A DNA stretch of 64,000 nt from Adiantum capillus-veneris. Lineage: Eukaryota; Streptophyta; Polypodiopsida; Polypodiales; Pteridaceae. This document shows, in pieces, positions 47,485-58,535 of this stretch. Below the pieces are notes generated by a model that was not told where the DNA came from, made no database searches, and saw only the letters and a program-made list of their open reading frames with translations. The DNA is taken from the NCBI GenBank assembly GCA_014529385.2, contig CM043942.1:60341684-60405683 (forward strand), read 5' to 3'. Within the stretch, counting starts at the first letter, position 1; every line of letters starts with the position of its first letter. Both the position numbers and the translations under genes were made by a program.

Positions 47485-48290
47485 TATGCAAGGTGTTGAC
47501 ATGGGAGGGAGGGACTCCCGAGTACATGACCAACGCTTTTATGGGTGAGTGAGGTTGCCATGGCCATGGAGCCTGGAGGAGACCATGCTTGAAAGTGTCT
47601 GTATAAGTCGGACCGCTAGGAAGTGTTGCCATGCCTTCACCCTTTGGGAACCCTTATAGGCAGAGAAGCCGGGTTTGCATGACACCCATCAACCAGGTTT
47701 GCATGATTGGTAGAGAAATGGGGGAGAATTCACGTTCAGACTGCTAGGCAAGGGGTGGACAAGGAGGGGAGGTGGAATGCAAGAGAGAGTGCTCGCCAAG
47801 GGCTGTTGTAGATGGTCTGAGCAACAGGCAGTGCAGGGCGATGGAAGAGTTTGAGGAGGGGCCTCACAGTAGGGGAGGGAATCTACCAATTTAATAGGTT
47901 TTCTCAAAGATATGCCAGTATGTTCTACCCATTTTATATTAATAAATGAAAGGACTAATTAACTAGTCCTGTGTTTTTGAGTTGCAATTGAAATTTAGAA
48001 AGGATGATGTTGGGAATCGAACCTCTACTTTCATACACCAACAGAGCCAGCTTATTACTTAACGAGTAGATACGAGTCATACAACCTCATTGGCCGGCAA
48101 GTCTTCTTTCATCGTCCCTCAGCAAATAATTGAACCCAAGAGGTTGAAGGGAGGTGGACTTTTTGTACAGTCTTTTCTTTTCTGTGAGGAAGGTAAACCT
48201 TTGAAATGAACCACATGACTTTTCTGGTAGCGCGGTCGTACGACAAGAAAACGAAGATTAGAGGCGTGCGGTCCTTGAACACCGCTATGT
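47485..48290. other. upstream region of the beta-glucanase gene
   Basis: No gene. CAAGGTGTTGACATGGG right after the TSD resembles CAAGGCGTTGATATGGG just before the left LTR, so the element landed between two copies of a short repeat. Near 48013-48049 a minus-strand GGTTCGATTCC (perfect B box) and TGGCTCTGTTGG (A-box-like) lie only ~14 bp apart, too close for a tRNA gene, possibly a broken SINE. Confidence 0.5.
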
Positions 48291-48293
48291 ATA

Positions 48294-48299
48294 GGCGGC
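48294..48299 (-). promoter_or_regulatory. GCC-box core (ERF binding site) candidate
   Basis: GCCGCC on the minus strand (GGCGGC on plus), about 14 bp upstream of the TATA box. GCC boxes mediate ethylene and defence control of many basic PR genes including beta-glucanases. Only the six-base core is present here (consensus AGCCGCC), so chance is possible. Confidence 0.35.
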
Positions 48300-48311
48300 G
48301 CACCTTCCCAC

Positions 48312-48319
48312 CTATATAG
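48312..48319 (+). promoter_or_regulatory. TATA box of the beta-glucanase gene
   Basis: CTATATAG lies about 114 bp upstream of the ATG, which would give a 5' leader of about 80 bases. No competing TATA is closer. Confidence 0.65.
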
Positions 48320-48425
48320 GCACCCTAGGCCAAAGGCCTATCAGGTTACGGCTTACACCGGCGCTCCGCTGCCATTTTTCAACCCACTCCGCCGGAGATA
48401 GCAGCGCCCACCACCACCACCACCC

Positions 48426-49542
48426 ATGGAGCCACTTCGACACGCCCCTACCTGCTTCATGCTCGTGGCTCTCCTCCTTCTCCTGCGACAACAACAGCTA
48501 GCTTCAGGTATCGCCCAGATTTCATCTACATTGTTATGATCTGATGACTAACGTCGTTACCTTTCTGAGTGGTGGTTTGTATTTGGCAGGGTCTACCGTT
48601 GGAGTGGCATATGGCCGAAATGGCAACAACTTGCCATCGCCAAGCGAGGTGGTGAGCCTGCTCAAGTCCAAGTCCATCAACAACGTGCGAATCTACGACG
48701 CAAGTTCTGATGTGCTGAGCGCCTTCCAAAACTCGGGCGTCTCTCTCATCGTGGGCGTCCCCAACCCAGACCTCCAGAGCGTGTCCACCTCCTCGGGAGC
48801 CAGCTCCTGGGTTCAAACCAACATCATCCCTTACGCGTCAGCCTCCTCCATCTCGGGCATCGCCGTGGGAAACGAGGTTCTCACTCGAGACACCCAATAC
48901 ACGCAATACCTCTACCCGGCCATGACCAATATCTACGATGCTCTCAAGTCCAACAACCTAGACACTAGCATCTTTGTGTCCACCACACATGCCTTTGACG
49001 TCATCGACTCTCAACATCCTTATCCCCCTTCCTCTGGCCAATTTGCCCCTTCACTGCAATCGGAGATGAGCTCCATCCTAGCATTCCTCTCTCAGCATGG
49101 GGGCCCATTTCTAGCTCATGTCTATCCTTATTTTGCATATACCTCTGGGGGTGGCACAATTCCCTTATCCTATGCTCTCTTCCAACCTGGAACTGATAAT
49201 GTTGATAGTGGTAGTGGGTTGCACTACACCAATCTCTTTGATGCACAAGTCGATACTCTTATTGCAGCCATGGGTGCTATGGGATACAATAATATTCAAT
49301 TGGTAGTTACTGAGAGTGGGTGGCCTCACCAAGGAGATACTGCTGCAACAATTAGCAATGCCCAAACTTATAATACCAACCTTGTGGCCCATGTCCCTAA
49401 TGGCACCCCTAAGCACCCGAACACACTTGTGTCCACCTACATATTCTCTCTTTTTGATGAGAACGAGAAATCTTCAGGCATTGAACAACACTTTGGTGTG
49501 TTCAATCCTGATCAATCCATGGTTTATGACCTAACCTTCTAA
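48426..49542 (+). CDS. glucan endo-1,3-beta-glucosidase, GH17 (two exons)
   Basis: Exons 48426-48507 and 48590-49542 (introns removed) give 344 residues, the usual length for a PR-2-type GH17 enzyme. It hydrolyses internal 1,3-beta bonds of callose or fungal glucans in the apoplast. Residues 1-27 form a signal peptide with a Leu-rich core. The mature protein opens GVAYGRNGNNLPSP. The proton donor is the Glu in AVGNEVL (about 123) and the nucleophile is the Glu in VTESGWPHQGD (about 269). FSLFDENEK and FGVFNPD near the end are family hallmarks. The final DLTF leaves no room for an X8/CBM43 domain, vacuolar extension or GPI signal. I chose the ATG at 48426 because it gives the signal peptide and keeps phase across a GT-AG intron. 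The frame is open throughout. The subtype (defence or developmental) cannot be decided. Confidence 0.93.
48508..48589 (+). other. intron of the beta-glucanase gene
   Basis: 82 bp, GTATCG...TTGGCAG, phase 1, placed at the end of the signal peptide, the classic intron position of plant GH17 genes. Joining the exons gives the ...LASGSTVGVAYG reading. Confidence 0.9.
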
Positions 49543-49652
49543 GAGGTGATCAATACCACACAATAATACAAAGCATAGACCTTGATCTATGAGCTTGTAA
49601 AGCATCCTCATGCCACTTTCTATGATCTAGGGACCGTTCTTGTGCAAAGGGG

Positions 49653-49658
49653 AATAAA
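49653..49658 (+). terminator. poly(A) signal of the beta-glucanase gene
   Basis: AATAAA 111 bp after the stop codon. It fits a 3' UTR of about 130-150 bases. Confidence 0.6.
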
Positions 49659-49699
49659 GTGTGGCAAACATATTTATAATTTGACCAGGATGATCCGAA

Positions 49700-50686
49700 G
49701 TGCAAATTCAAAGCATGTGTAGTAGTATTTTTATATGTCAAGGTCAGAATACATCATGCTCATTTTATTTGAACCTATCTACACGTGAGCGAGGTCTAAA
49801 ATATCATATTCATCGCCATACACAAACCTCGGCTTTTGACACATTCTAGAGTTTGAAAAACTAATCCAAAATAAAATTCATTCTTGTTAAATTGTAGTAA
49901 TTTTGCAAGCTTAAGAAAGAAAGAAAATCTACTCTACAAACAAAAAATATTTGCAATATAGAATTTGTATAGTAAAGAAATAGGATGGGGAAACATAGTT
50001 CTATAATGTACCATTGCTTTTGCTATCTACTCCACATTGACAGAAGGTTATGCAGAGCAGCAAACTCTACTACTTGGCCACTTTCATACTGTCTCTAAAG
50101 CTAATGGCTTCCTAGACACTAACTTGGTAGCATTTCAAAGTAAGTTTCCACAAGCCATCAGAAGTTCAAACTCGATGTTTTTGTATTGAATATTTGAACC
50201 ACAAGGAACGCCAATTTGTATCCTACGAGGAGCAAAAATTGCATCAGATAACTCGTAACTCCTTGAGCAACTTCCTTTATATATTAATATTCTTTTAATA
50301 CTATGCATTGTCCATATGTGAGCTTGCTTCCCATTTATATGGCACTTTTTGGGTCATGATATGCATGGCCAATACTTTGATAGAGGGTTTTCAAGTCAAG
50401 ACAACATTAACAAGTAAGTCATCTCACAATTCTCTACAATACTTTCTTAGTTCTAATATGTTTCTTTATTAGGTGTTTCATCCAAAGAGTTAGACATTAA
50501 ACTGAGAAAAATCAAAATGTAGCACCAAAAAAACCTATGTAGAAGGCATAGAAGGGAAGATGACTTGAAACATAGACACAAGTGAGGTAAATCACTTAAT
50601 GAATAGAAAATTGCTATCTCGCATTCACCCTTATCTGTGCCATACACCTTGACACAAAAATGCCATCCATTCTCTTCCCTCCCCCC

Positions 50687-50718
<32 letters not shown>

Positions 50719-51379
50719 TTCTCTTTGTGCAATGTTCAAAAATGGGTCCCTTATACGTCTCCATTGTGCATGCATCATATATCATTTATGATCAAGAACA
50801 TGCCCCTTGTTAATTGTATATAGTCAAAATTGCATAATGTTTGATGATGTATGTTATTAGAACATGAAACCCTCACTAGCACATATCCAAGCAATGTTAT
50901 TACATAAGTAACAAACTTATTATCATGGTGATGATCATCATCTTCATTGTTTATCTCTACTTTCTTGTGGGCAAATTTGTTGAAAAATGCAAACCAAAGT
51001 TGTTGGGGTGCTATTAAAGGGCCTAAAGCTTGTGTTAGCCTCCACCGGCCACCACCTTCACACACTAAAGAGTTATACTTTGTTCTTTATCCTAAAGACG
51101 TTAGAGCTTATATCATATGCAAACATATATGATAAATTGACTAGATATCTATCATATAAAAACCTATATGATCAATGAGCAGATGTATACTCTTTTAAAC
51201 CATGAGATTTAAATTAAAAAGATCAAATTACTTGTATGGAATTCATGAAATGACCATGCACAAACATTGACATGCATGGAAAGATTCTTACATAACATCT
51301 CCTTGTCAAGAACACTATGTGTGTGTGGATGTGTGGGTCCACACACATAGTATCTTTTTTTATACTCTTTTCTCTAGAT
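49700..51379. other. intergenic DNA with a CT microsatellite
   Basis: No gene seen. (CT)n at about 50687-50726. A hairpin-like GT/AC inverted repeat lies at 51314-51351 (arms ACTATGTGTGTG and its complement). Confidence 0.6.
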
Positions 51380-53050
51380 TACATTTTTACAAGTGGTGCA
51401 TGATTTTGAGAATCTCATTGTTCTCCTTATCCTTATTGAAGGCTACAGCATCCTCTAGCATCTTAGTCTTAATCATTTTCCAAAGCAACCGAGTTTTGTA
51501 GTATACATGCCCTTGAAAGGCCATTGTGTTCCTCATAGACTAGATAGGGGCATTAGACAAAACAACATGTCTAATTTAGAGACCTCGAATATGCTAGAAG
51601 TGATAGAATATTTACTTAGTCACCTTGATGTTGCATGCCTTAGACCAAGCATACACTACCCACCTCCACTATTACTGTGATCAACAAGATCACAATACCA
51701 AAGAAGGGTTTTTAATGTCTTGGTATGTTTACATCTTGTGCATTGTGTAGTCGCCACATTTTCCTTACACAACAGTTCTATTGTAGATAGCAGAGCAGCA
51801 ATCGCTCTCCAAAGAAACACCTCGTGTTTGTATGAGCACTACAGAGTCCAAATAGTTGTAGTCTATTGCACCGCCATCTTTTATATAGTCCTTGTAATCT
51901 TCCTTATCCTTGCACAATCAAAATTTGGTACCAGTAGACTGTAAAACTTCCTAGTGGGAGATGTCTACCAATTTTCATACGTAGAGGTAGTGCCCAATCA
52001 CAAAACCCGTCTTGCACATTTTGATGATCTGGAGCCTGCATATTGGTGCACATGAGCACATCGAAGATGCTGGGATATCCTTAACACTAGTTTGGTACTT
52101 GGACACTGAAATGTCCTGTGAACATTATAATGTCCTAAAACTTAGGAAAAATCATAGTTCATTTCGATGCTCCAAGCAATGTCAAATGGATTTTTCTAGG
52201 AAAGCTACCAATGGAGAAAATCTAAATATGCAAGAACAAGCCACTTTCAATAAATGAAAAAAAAAACAATATAAATAGACACATCAATGTCCCCTTTTTT
52301 TGCTTGTTTTTGTCCTACCCACTCAAATTGAATGATTTCTTTCCTAGGTCAAATGAATTTGTTTTTCTAGATACTTTATGTGCCACTTTATATACTTACA
52401 AAAACCACATATTCATGTAATTCAGAGCCAATGGATTTCTTTAATATGATCTATGTTCCACATACTTGAATACACACACACTTTTGTAGACGTGGTGTTA
52501 AAGAACATTTCTTCAAGTAAATACTGATTCTCAAAACAATTTTGTAGTGCTTTTCTTATGTGGTATACCATGGGGCAAGTCATACACTATGTAACTTGGT
52601 AGAGATTCATTATAATTTTGCCTTGGTATTTTCTACAAAATTATCCATAAAGGACACTATAATGTCTGGTTGTAGCACCAAACTAGTGTTAAGCCCAAAC
52701 CTCACCTTGAAGTATTGTTTAGCCAATGAACCTTCAAGGGAGCTATTGAAAATAGTTTATCCCAAGCACTCAAGGGTCAAGAACATAGATGTAGACAAAA
52801 AAGCCTTCCACCAACTTCCACATTATCAAAGGTCACAATGTGTCAAAATGCAACATGTACTTAATAAGTGTTTCTCTTTTGGCATGAATGTGAAAGTTCG
52901 AGGTGAGCACCCCTAGACCTCCCATGTGGATGGGCATCGTATGGGGCCCCTTGAGATTTTTGGCCTGTAGAAGGCCATAGTGGGGTAGGTGGATTTTTGG
53001 TGCAAATTGTGGACCATGGATGCAAATCAATCGGATGGAGGACACGTGTA
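51380..53050 (-). pseudogene. LINE ORF2 C-terminal remnant
   Basis: On the minus strand 52833-53045 reads MGGLGVLTSNFHIHAKRETL, like the GGLG...N segment after the RT in L1-like ORF2. 51660-51850 reads FLWRAIAALLSTIELL, CTRCKHTKTLKTLLWYCDL, a zf-RVT zinc motif (C-x2-C, partner His replaced). Then RNTMAFQGHVYYKTR-like text follows in another frame. Stops and shifts are many. Which LINE family this is cannot be told, and it lacks the G-run 3' end of the pair at 35-38 kb. Confidence 0.55.
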
Positions 53051-55403
53051 CACTCTGCTTGTTTTTTAATATTTTTTCCAGGTTTTTGTGAAAGGTGTTG
53101 ACATTTGTGTACCTATTTCTTTAAAGAGGACCATTGAAAATTGGGTCACACACAATCTTTTTCGTCCTCTTCCACCTTTTTTTGTTATTTATATTTGTAA
53201 AAATATCCTTTCATTTAAGAGCATGGACTCCATTTCATAAAAAAATTAATACGCCAATCGATTGAATCGTTTTTTATATTTTAGTTTGATAAAACAACCT
53301 TTCATTTAAGAGCTTCACATGAGTCCATTTAATTAAATTGTTTTAGTATACCAATGTGACCCTTCACCTTGTTAGTTTTAATGGATTCCTTCATTTGAGA
53401 ACCTAATGACTTTTTTTGCAACGTTTTTATTTAAAACATATTTTTTGGTTGTAAATTTTTCTTTCATTTGAACACAATTTACAACTAAAAAATTTACAAA
53501 TTGTCTTCAAATGAAAAAATTTATTCACAAATAAAACTGAAAGAGTTATAAATTGTAAAGAAATTGTGAATTTTCTTCTTAAAAATTAAAAATTATCATT
53601 AAATAAAAGAATTTCTTCACAATTGAGGGATTTTTTTTCAACTTTTGGTTTTAATGGACACATGTATCATTATTAGGGATTGAGTTTAGACATTCCTAAT
53701 GTTGATAAAATAACTTTCAAAGGAGAAACTCATATATACATATCACATGTAACACTTGATTAAGAGAATTTTGCAAGATGAAAAATGTTATTAATTAGTG
53801 TCATCTTCATGAAATATTATTATTGTTAACTTAAATTTTCACACAAAATTACTTAAGTGTGAATATCAACTCTAAAATCCCAACTTAGATTGAAATATTC
53901 ATATTGGTTTCTTTACATAGTTCACTACAACATTTATCTAAAAAAACAACAAACTAAACTTCTAAGCTGGGCCAAATTTGGTCAAAAAGTAACTTCTCCA
54001 TATTTATCACTGAAACAACTTGACCTACACCTACTAGTCACCTTTTGCCATATTATTCCTCACTTTCTAATATACTCTCTCTACAACCTTTAAAAATATT
54101 TGTTGTGAAAAAATAAATCCTACAAACACAACTCTCATCTACTTTCTTGAGAATATTACCATACAAAGAGATTGAAGATCTAGAAATGGTAGCTAAATTT
54201 TGAGCTCTTTTTCCAAAAACAACATAAAATGCTTATATCTTCATAAATAAATTGTTGTTTTTATGTTTGTAATTTGAAAATGGTCAAACACCCTATGAGA
54301 AAATAAAGAGCCAAGTCTTAAGTTCTAGATTGTAGGCCCAATTGGAGTTACAAACAAAATATCATTATTTGAAAAATGTTGAGAAAGAGGTAAATTTTGA
54401 TCTTCAATGCCCTTTCCAAGAATATGACAATGATTTTGTAAAATTTAATGATCACATGTAATATTTAGGTCCAAATCAGGATATTAGATATTTTTTGGGG
54501 CTCCAAGATTTCACAAATTTTAGATATTAGACCCCATTTCTTAGAAGTCTAGAGTCATTGTGAATGAACCATGAAAGGAGGATTATTGTCTCCTTACATG
54601 TGTTCATCTCAAGAAGGTAGGTCTATTTCAAAATTATCCACAAGAAGTTTTGACTTTTATATTCATTTTATAACTAAAATCTTGATAATAAGAAAAGAGA
54701 ATCTATAATGTGCGGAACTTGAAATTATAAGACCTACATTATAGATTCTCTTTCAAATATAGAATCTAGAATATTTTTTAAGCATGTTAATGATTGCATA
54801 AATATTGATACTATGGCTCTACCTAAAAGGAATGCTATGAGTCTTAATACCACAAGGTCAAGTTTGAACTCAACAATACATGGGTCTCTTTATTTAATTT
54901 TCTACACCTCAATTCTTTATGGCGTACATTGTGTTGGCCAAAGTATTTGGGATGCATATGCATATTGACTATCTATAAAGTCCTTCTTTGTTATTGACTG
55001 CAACATGTGCTACATGCTGGCATTATAGTTTTTATAGTATCCTCTCTAGTTGGATTTGTACCTATATTGTGTAGTAAACTTGAGCATGGCATTTATGGTG
55101 GGAAAATAACCAACTATGATGCAACCTAGATGCTCATAGATAGTGTATTCACCGTGAAATGATATTTTCATCAATCATAGATTAGTGATTGTATGCACAT
55201 GCTATCCTTTACAACCTACAAGGCTTGTGGTTCATCTATGCTATCTTGTGTAAATATGAGCGTATAATTGTGTTTCTCATCACTCAAGGATTTTTGCTAT
55301 GGAATTTATTTGGAATTTGGTACTGATTTTAGGTGATTAGAATTTAATTATGTGCTTAGTCTCCATGGGTAATTAGAAATTTCAAGATCTTTTCACTGAC
55401 GCT
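53051..55403. other. AT-rich intergenic DNA with inverted repeats
   Basis: No gene. Imperfect inverted repeat of about 35-40 bp arms at 53448-53528. A perfect 18-bp hairpin at 54694-54711 and 54736-54753 (arms start AAAGAGAATCTATAATGT, loop 24 bp). TTTCATTTAAGAGC occurs twice near 53210 and 53300. Confidence 0.6.
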
Positions 55404-55590
55404 TGGTTTTGGTATTTTGGGTGACATGTTGGCTATTGCGGCTATTGAATACATGGTGTTGAGGATATTTTGAAAAGACAAGAGAAAGAAAAAAGAATGT
55501 TACACCAAGCTTGTTACTAAAACTTGGTTTCAGTATATTGGGTAACAAGTTGGCCATTGTAGCTACTAAACATATGGTTGCTGAGGATAC

Positions 55591-57968
55591 TGATAGCCGT
55601 TTTTCGGCTCTTTGTAATTGCCACAGTGAGTTACCTCACCCTACCAAAATCACCCAAACACTGTGGCTATCCCTACCATTTCACTGTACATAGGCGTGTG
55701 TGAGTCACGGGACTTTTCCCATATCTTCTTAAAAAAACCCTCAATTAGCTAGTCATTGGGCTAGTTGAGCCAAAAAAATAAAAAAAATAAAAAATATAAG
55801 TATATTATGGCCCATGCGTATGTAAATATTTCTTTGTATATAGGGCCTAAATAAAAGATTTTTTCATAATTATTTTGGTATTTATTTAAATATTTCTACC
55901 TAGGTGTGTGTTCTTTATGCTCTGTACATTGCCTCACCATTACCACAATTTTTCTTACCATTTTTCATACTCTTTATTCCATATAGAAATATTTTCATGT
56001 AAGCTTCTCTTATATTTGGTGTAACTCCACCCCAACAAAAATCCAAAAAAACTAGTTTTATTTATGTGTATATTTTTTCACTATTGTGATTTTTCCCTTC
56101 CTACATCTATTTTGTTTTTTTTCCTAAAAAATTAGAACACCAAAAATATTTATCTTTTTATGGTAGCCTCATAATGAGAGAGATTTCTTTTGACCCCTTT
56201 ATATTTTTTCCACTTATATTATTTATATTTGACATGTACATATTTTTTAGACCCTTCAATATTTGATTTTCTTAGTTGTACTATTCACTTATATCATAAT
56301 CTCAACAATATATTCAATTATAGACCTACCAAATAAAGTCAAGGGTAGGTGGCATGCATACATGCACTATGGAGGGCTCACTCTTGGAGGTATTCAAAAG
56401 AATCATCCAAAGAAGGACCCCACAAGGACCTTGTGCAGTGGAAAAAAACGGTCGGCTTTGCTGAATTTTTAAAGTTCACTTGCTCTCAGAATTTGAAAAG
56501 GTGATACAAACAAAAGTTGTAGCTCGTGGACTGAACTTTTGCCTCAAATTTTTTCATATGTTTTTGAGCTACGATCTGTGAGCTATGATTTTATTAGTGG
56601 ACCCTAGTTTTCCCATGCTATGCAGCCACACTCTCTCTTCCACTTTATCCTTTTCCTCTTTCACACACATTTCTCCACTCATCATCCCCACCTCTCTCAC
56701 CACTCCTCTCTGCACCCTACTCACCTTCTCCTCAACCTTGAAGAATAAGAGAAACCATGGTGAACTCATACCTCCCACACACAATTCCATTCCAAAATTG
56801 ACCACCTAGTCTCATTTTTCCTTCTCCAAATTACCCATATCTATCAAAAAAACCACAAAATTCAGCCTCTTCTCTTAAAAGACAGCATCATGGTGGTTGA
56901 TTACTCAGCTTCAATTACCTTGTCTCTCAAGGAAGGTCAAGAGTGGAGAAAAAATGTACCGTCAAAGCTAGTGGACCGTCAACAAGCGTCAAAATTGGCC
57001 CTACTCAAGACACTTGAAGCATCAACCTTGTAAGAAATCCACCTTTTCTTACCTCTTAAGAGTTTTTCTCCTCATTTGTATCCTACATGGATACTCCCAT
57101 TGTAAATATCCAATTCCATTTGTAAATTAATACTAACTCTACTAACACTAACCCACTATGAAAAGTCCTATCACCTCCATTTCTCTCCTCTCTCTTTCCC
57201 CACCAACTTCTTGATAATTCCAAGCAAAAGAAATTAGATAAATTGTTGAAAATCTAACCCAACCATGGTTAGAGGAGTAGCCCTAGCCTTCAAAATTGCT
57301 ATAAAAGGATGGTGTAGCTAGCACAAAAGGAGGGGGAGCCATAAGCAAGAGCACTATGCTATAGCTTGAGAAGCCAAGCTCAACCTCTCTAGAAGGAGCT
57401 CTTGAGTGGAAGCTCATTGTCTTATGCATGTGCATTTGTTGTAATAGGGGATTAGCAAGGGAACTCTATGCCATTGTAAGAGAGAGAGTGATCATTCAAT
57501 TGAGAGTAGGAAATCTATCATTTCTCCTACTAGTGTAAGCCCAACATTTGCTGAATCAAGGAGGGTGGATTTGGACTAAGCTTGGATATTTTGTCTCCCT
57601 TCCAACGTGAAGTAATGGACAACAATGATGCGTAAATGTCTTGGTGTTTTTTGTTAAGTTCTTGATAGCTTGTCTCTGGTGTTGTCATCAATCTAGCCAT
57701 AAATCCCACATACTGTAAGAGGGCGACAGGGTGGAGAGGACTCCCCTGGCTTTAAGACAGTGATTGGGGTGGCTTTTCTTGTGATGTGTTGTGGTGAAAT
57801 TTATGCAAGCTATGTTGAACAAATACTAATTTCACTTTGATTTGTCATGAGAGATTTGTAAGAAGGTATTAAAGCAACAAGCACCCCCTCCCCCTTTCTC
57901 TCTCTTTCTTAAATATATAGTTGTGTTTGCTTGATCATTGCCGATACGTTTCAAAGCAGCCCGAGCAC

Positions 57969-58024
<56 letters not shown>

Positions 58025-58284
58025 GTTTTAGTGTGTGAGAGTGTTCCATTGGTGTTAGGGTTAGTGTAAATTCCTTGCTTGTTTGTGGGTTGCTCTAACG
58101 ATTCTCCTCTTTTGCGTCCTAGTTCACTCTTAAACTAGGTGGTGCCCCTTGTGTAGTTGGGATTTGGCTGTGGGTTTGTTGTTTTGGTTTGTGTTGTGTT
58201 GTGCCCCAGCCCCATTGAGCAGCACGGGAGCCTTGAAGGGTGTCTAGAGGTTGCTCTTCTTGTTGCCCGCCCCGGACTGCCTCA
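55591..58284 (+). mobile_element. large solo LTR, about 2.69 kb
   Basis: It begins TGATAGCCGTTTTTCGG and ends CTGCCTCA, with ATAC on both sides (55587-55590 and 58285-58288), a 4-bp duplication. A second copy begins at 61371 with about 90% identity over the first 200 bp. A TATA box (57300-57307) lies 1.7 kb in, followed by transcribed-looking R/U5 DNA with (CT)n at about 57971-58021, as expected for an LTR promoter. No internal domain or PBS follows, so it is most simply a solo LTR. Lineage unknown. Confidence 0.7.
57300..57307 (+). promoter_or_regulatory. TATA box of the large LTR
   Basis: TATAAAAG within CAAAATTGCTATAAAAGG, identical in the second copy at 63110-63117. Confidence 0.65.
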
Positions 58285-58535
58285 ATACTTATATGGAAAT
58301 ATCAGAAGTGTTGTATTGGGTGACAAGTTGGCTATTGTAGCTACTAAACATATGGTTGCTGAAGATACTTATATGGAAATATAAGAGGAACGAGGAATGT
58401 TACACCAAGCTTGTCACTAAAACTTGGTTTTGGTATATTGGGTGACAAGTTGGCTATTATAGCTACTAAACATATGGTTGTTGAGGATAATTGTATGGAC
58501 ATATGAGAGGAAAGAGGAATGTGACACCAACACCC

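Larger units (their letters stand above)
55404..58535. repeat. tandem repeat (~116-bp unit) split by a solo LTR
   Basis: Units begin CTTGGTTTTGGTAT...GGGTGACAAGTTGGC. They start at about 55404, 55521, 58311 (partial) and 58424. Each carries GCTACTAAACATATGGTTG or a close variant and AATGTTACACCAAGCTTGT. The unit starting 55521 stops at GAGGATAC, where the LTR begins, and resumes after it at ATACTTATATGG. Confidence 0.85.

Noticed and set aside
48013-48049. tRNA gene on the minus strand
   Set aside because: Good B box, but the A-box-like motif is only 14 bp away and no cloverleaf forms.
49001-49416. Minus-strand frames inside the beta-glucanase
   Set aside because: Shadows of the GH17 exon 2, which is full length with catalytic residues.
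56569-56805. 78-codon minus-strand ORF also present in the second large LTR (62354-62590)
   Set aside because: Kept open in both copies, but most substitutions change the amino acid, there is an overlapping plus-strand frame, and it lies in the U3 of an LTR.
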